Below, one piece after another: positions 5,621 to 6,026 of a DNA stretch of 6,026 bases (position 1 is the first letter of the stretch; each line of letters opens with the position of its first letter). This DNA is from Planctomycetota bacterium (GTDB lineage: Bacteria; Planctomycetota; UBA1135; GCA-002686595). A program made the position numbers and the translations under genes. Below the pieces are notes generated by a model. The model made no database searches. It saw nothing but the letters and a program-made list of their open reading frames with translations, and had not been told where the DNA came from. The stretch lies in the NCBI GenBank assembly GCA_027623615.1, contig JAQBVH010000228.1:1-6026 (forward strand), in the 5' to 3' direction.

Positions 5621-6026
5621 GAGGCTCCGCGCAGGCCGACCTGCACGGCGCGCCAGCCGCGCTGGATCTCCTCGACGTCGAGGCCGCGGCCGATCAGCAC
5701 CAGGGTCGAGCGCTCGAGCACTTCGTCGATCGGGGTCAGCTCGGTCCACTGGTACACGCCCTGCACGAGGTGCGCGCCGCCCCGGGCGAAGTGCAAGAAG
5801 CCCTTGCTGCGCATCAGGTCCAGGCCTTCGCGCTTGCCCAGGAACTGCAGCCACATCGTGAACGCCTCGCGATCGATCGGCGCGTCGCTGGTCAGGGACA
5901 GGGTCCCCACGCCGGCGGTGTGATGCACGTGCGCGCAGACCTCGTCCGGCGCGTGGTCGTGGCCGCAGGTGGGCAGCGCGCGCGCCTCGTCGAGGGGCCG
6001 GAGAGCGAGGACGCTGCGCAGATCGA
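5617..6026 (-). CDS. CobW/COG0523-family GTPase metallochaperone, C-terminal part (5' end beyond window)
   Basis: The frame is open to the right edge and gives 135 complete codons of a CobW-family protein; the N-terminal GTPase domain (Walker A, C-x-C-C motif) lies outside the window. Visible are the end of the G-domain side (DLRSVLALRP), a metal-binding linker with CGHDH and CAHVHH, then the CobW C-terminal domain: GVGTLSLTSDAPIDREAFTMWL, the signature 'LMRSKGFLHF', 'VQGVYQWTEL' and the ending 'STLVLIGRGLD'. COG0523 proteins deliver metals such as zinc or cobalt to client enzymes by GTP hydrolysis. The GTG at 5928 is internal, since conserved linker sequence continues in frame upstream. The gene ends in TAG, interlocked with the TAA of the convergent lipoprotein gene. 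Subfamily and metal cannot be assigned from this part. Confidence 0.88.
   Translation of the reverse strand, partial: DLRSVLALRPLDEARALPTCGHDHAPDEVCAHVHHTAGVGTLSLTSDAPIDREAFTMWLQFLGKREGLDLMRSKGFLHFARGGAHLVQGVYQWTELTPIDEVLERSTLVLIGRGLDVEEIQRGWRAVQVGLRGAS

Noticed and set aside
5617..5928. Stand-alone 103-residue CobW C-terminal gene starting at GTG 5928
   Set aside because: The conserved Cys/His linker continues in frame upstream to the window edge, so this is the 3' part of a longer gene.
1..6026. Insertion sequences, CRISPR arrays, tRNA or rRNA genes, phage or defence genes
   Set aside because: Reading both strands I saw no spaced direct repeats, terminal inverted repeats with a transposase, cloverleaf sequences, or proteins of these classes.

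Overview
The window is G+C-rich, by eye well over 60%, with strong third-position G/C bias in the genes. It looks like ordinary bacterial chromosome. Four features fit a high-GC member of the Planctomycetota: a secreted thioredoxin with a DWCGWC active site, a Tat-exported xylose-isomerase-like TIM barrel, a sulfatase remnant and an arylsulfotransferase-like lipoprotein. The lineage is inferred from gene style only; there is no rRNA or marker gene here.

Layout, left to right. Positions 1-237 hold no convincing gene. Positions 238 to about 462 (minus) encode only the C-terminal tail of a sulfatase, with no N-terminal or catalytic part. It directly abuts the 3' end of a secreted thioredoxin-fold protein (477-1517, minus). 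A 213-bp gap (1518-1730) carries a GC-rich hairpin, a likely terminator for the genes to its right. Next come three closely spaced minus-strand genes that look like one operon, transcribed right to left: an OafA/YrhL-type membrane acyltransferase (3273-4322), an unrecognised Ala/Gly-rich helical protein with GxxxG motifs (2678-3244), and a Tat-exported sugar-isomerase-like TIM barrel (1731-2675). A 50-bp divergent intergenic region with a perfect 8-bp inverted repeat separates this operon from a plus-strand arylsulfotransferase-family lipoprotein (4373-5620). That gene converges on, and overlaps by 4 bp at the stop codons, the 3' part of a CobW-family GTPase metallochaperone gene that runs off the right edge (5617-6026, minus).

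Working together: most products are predicted to act outside the cytoplasm (two secreted proteins, one lipoprotein, one inner-membrane acyltransferase). This suggests envelope or extracellular carbohydrate and sulfate-ester chemistry, but no specific pathway can be proved from the sequence. I found no mobile element, CRISPR array, tRNA, rRNA or defence system, and no clear new multi-gene system. The items most worth a second look are the decapitated sulfatase, the GxxxG protein inside the operon, and the inverted repeat in the divergent promoter region.
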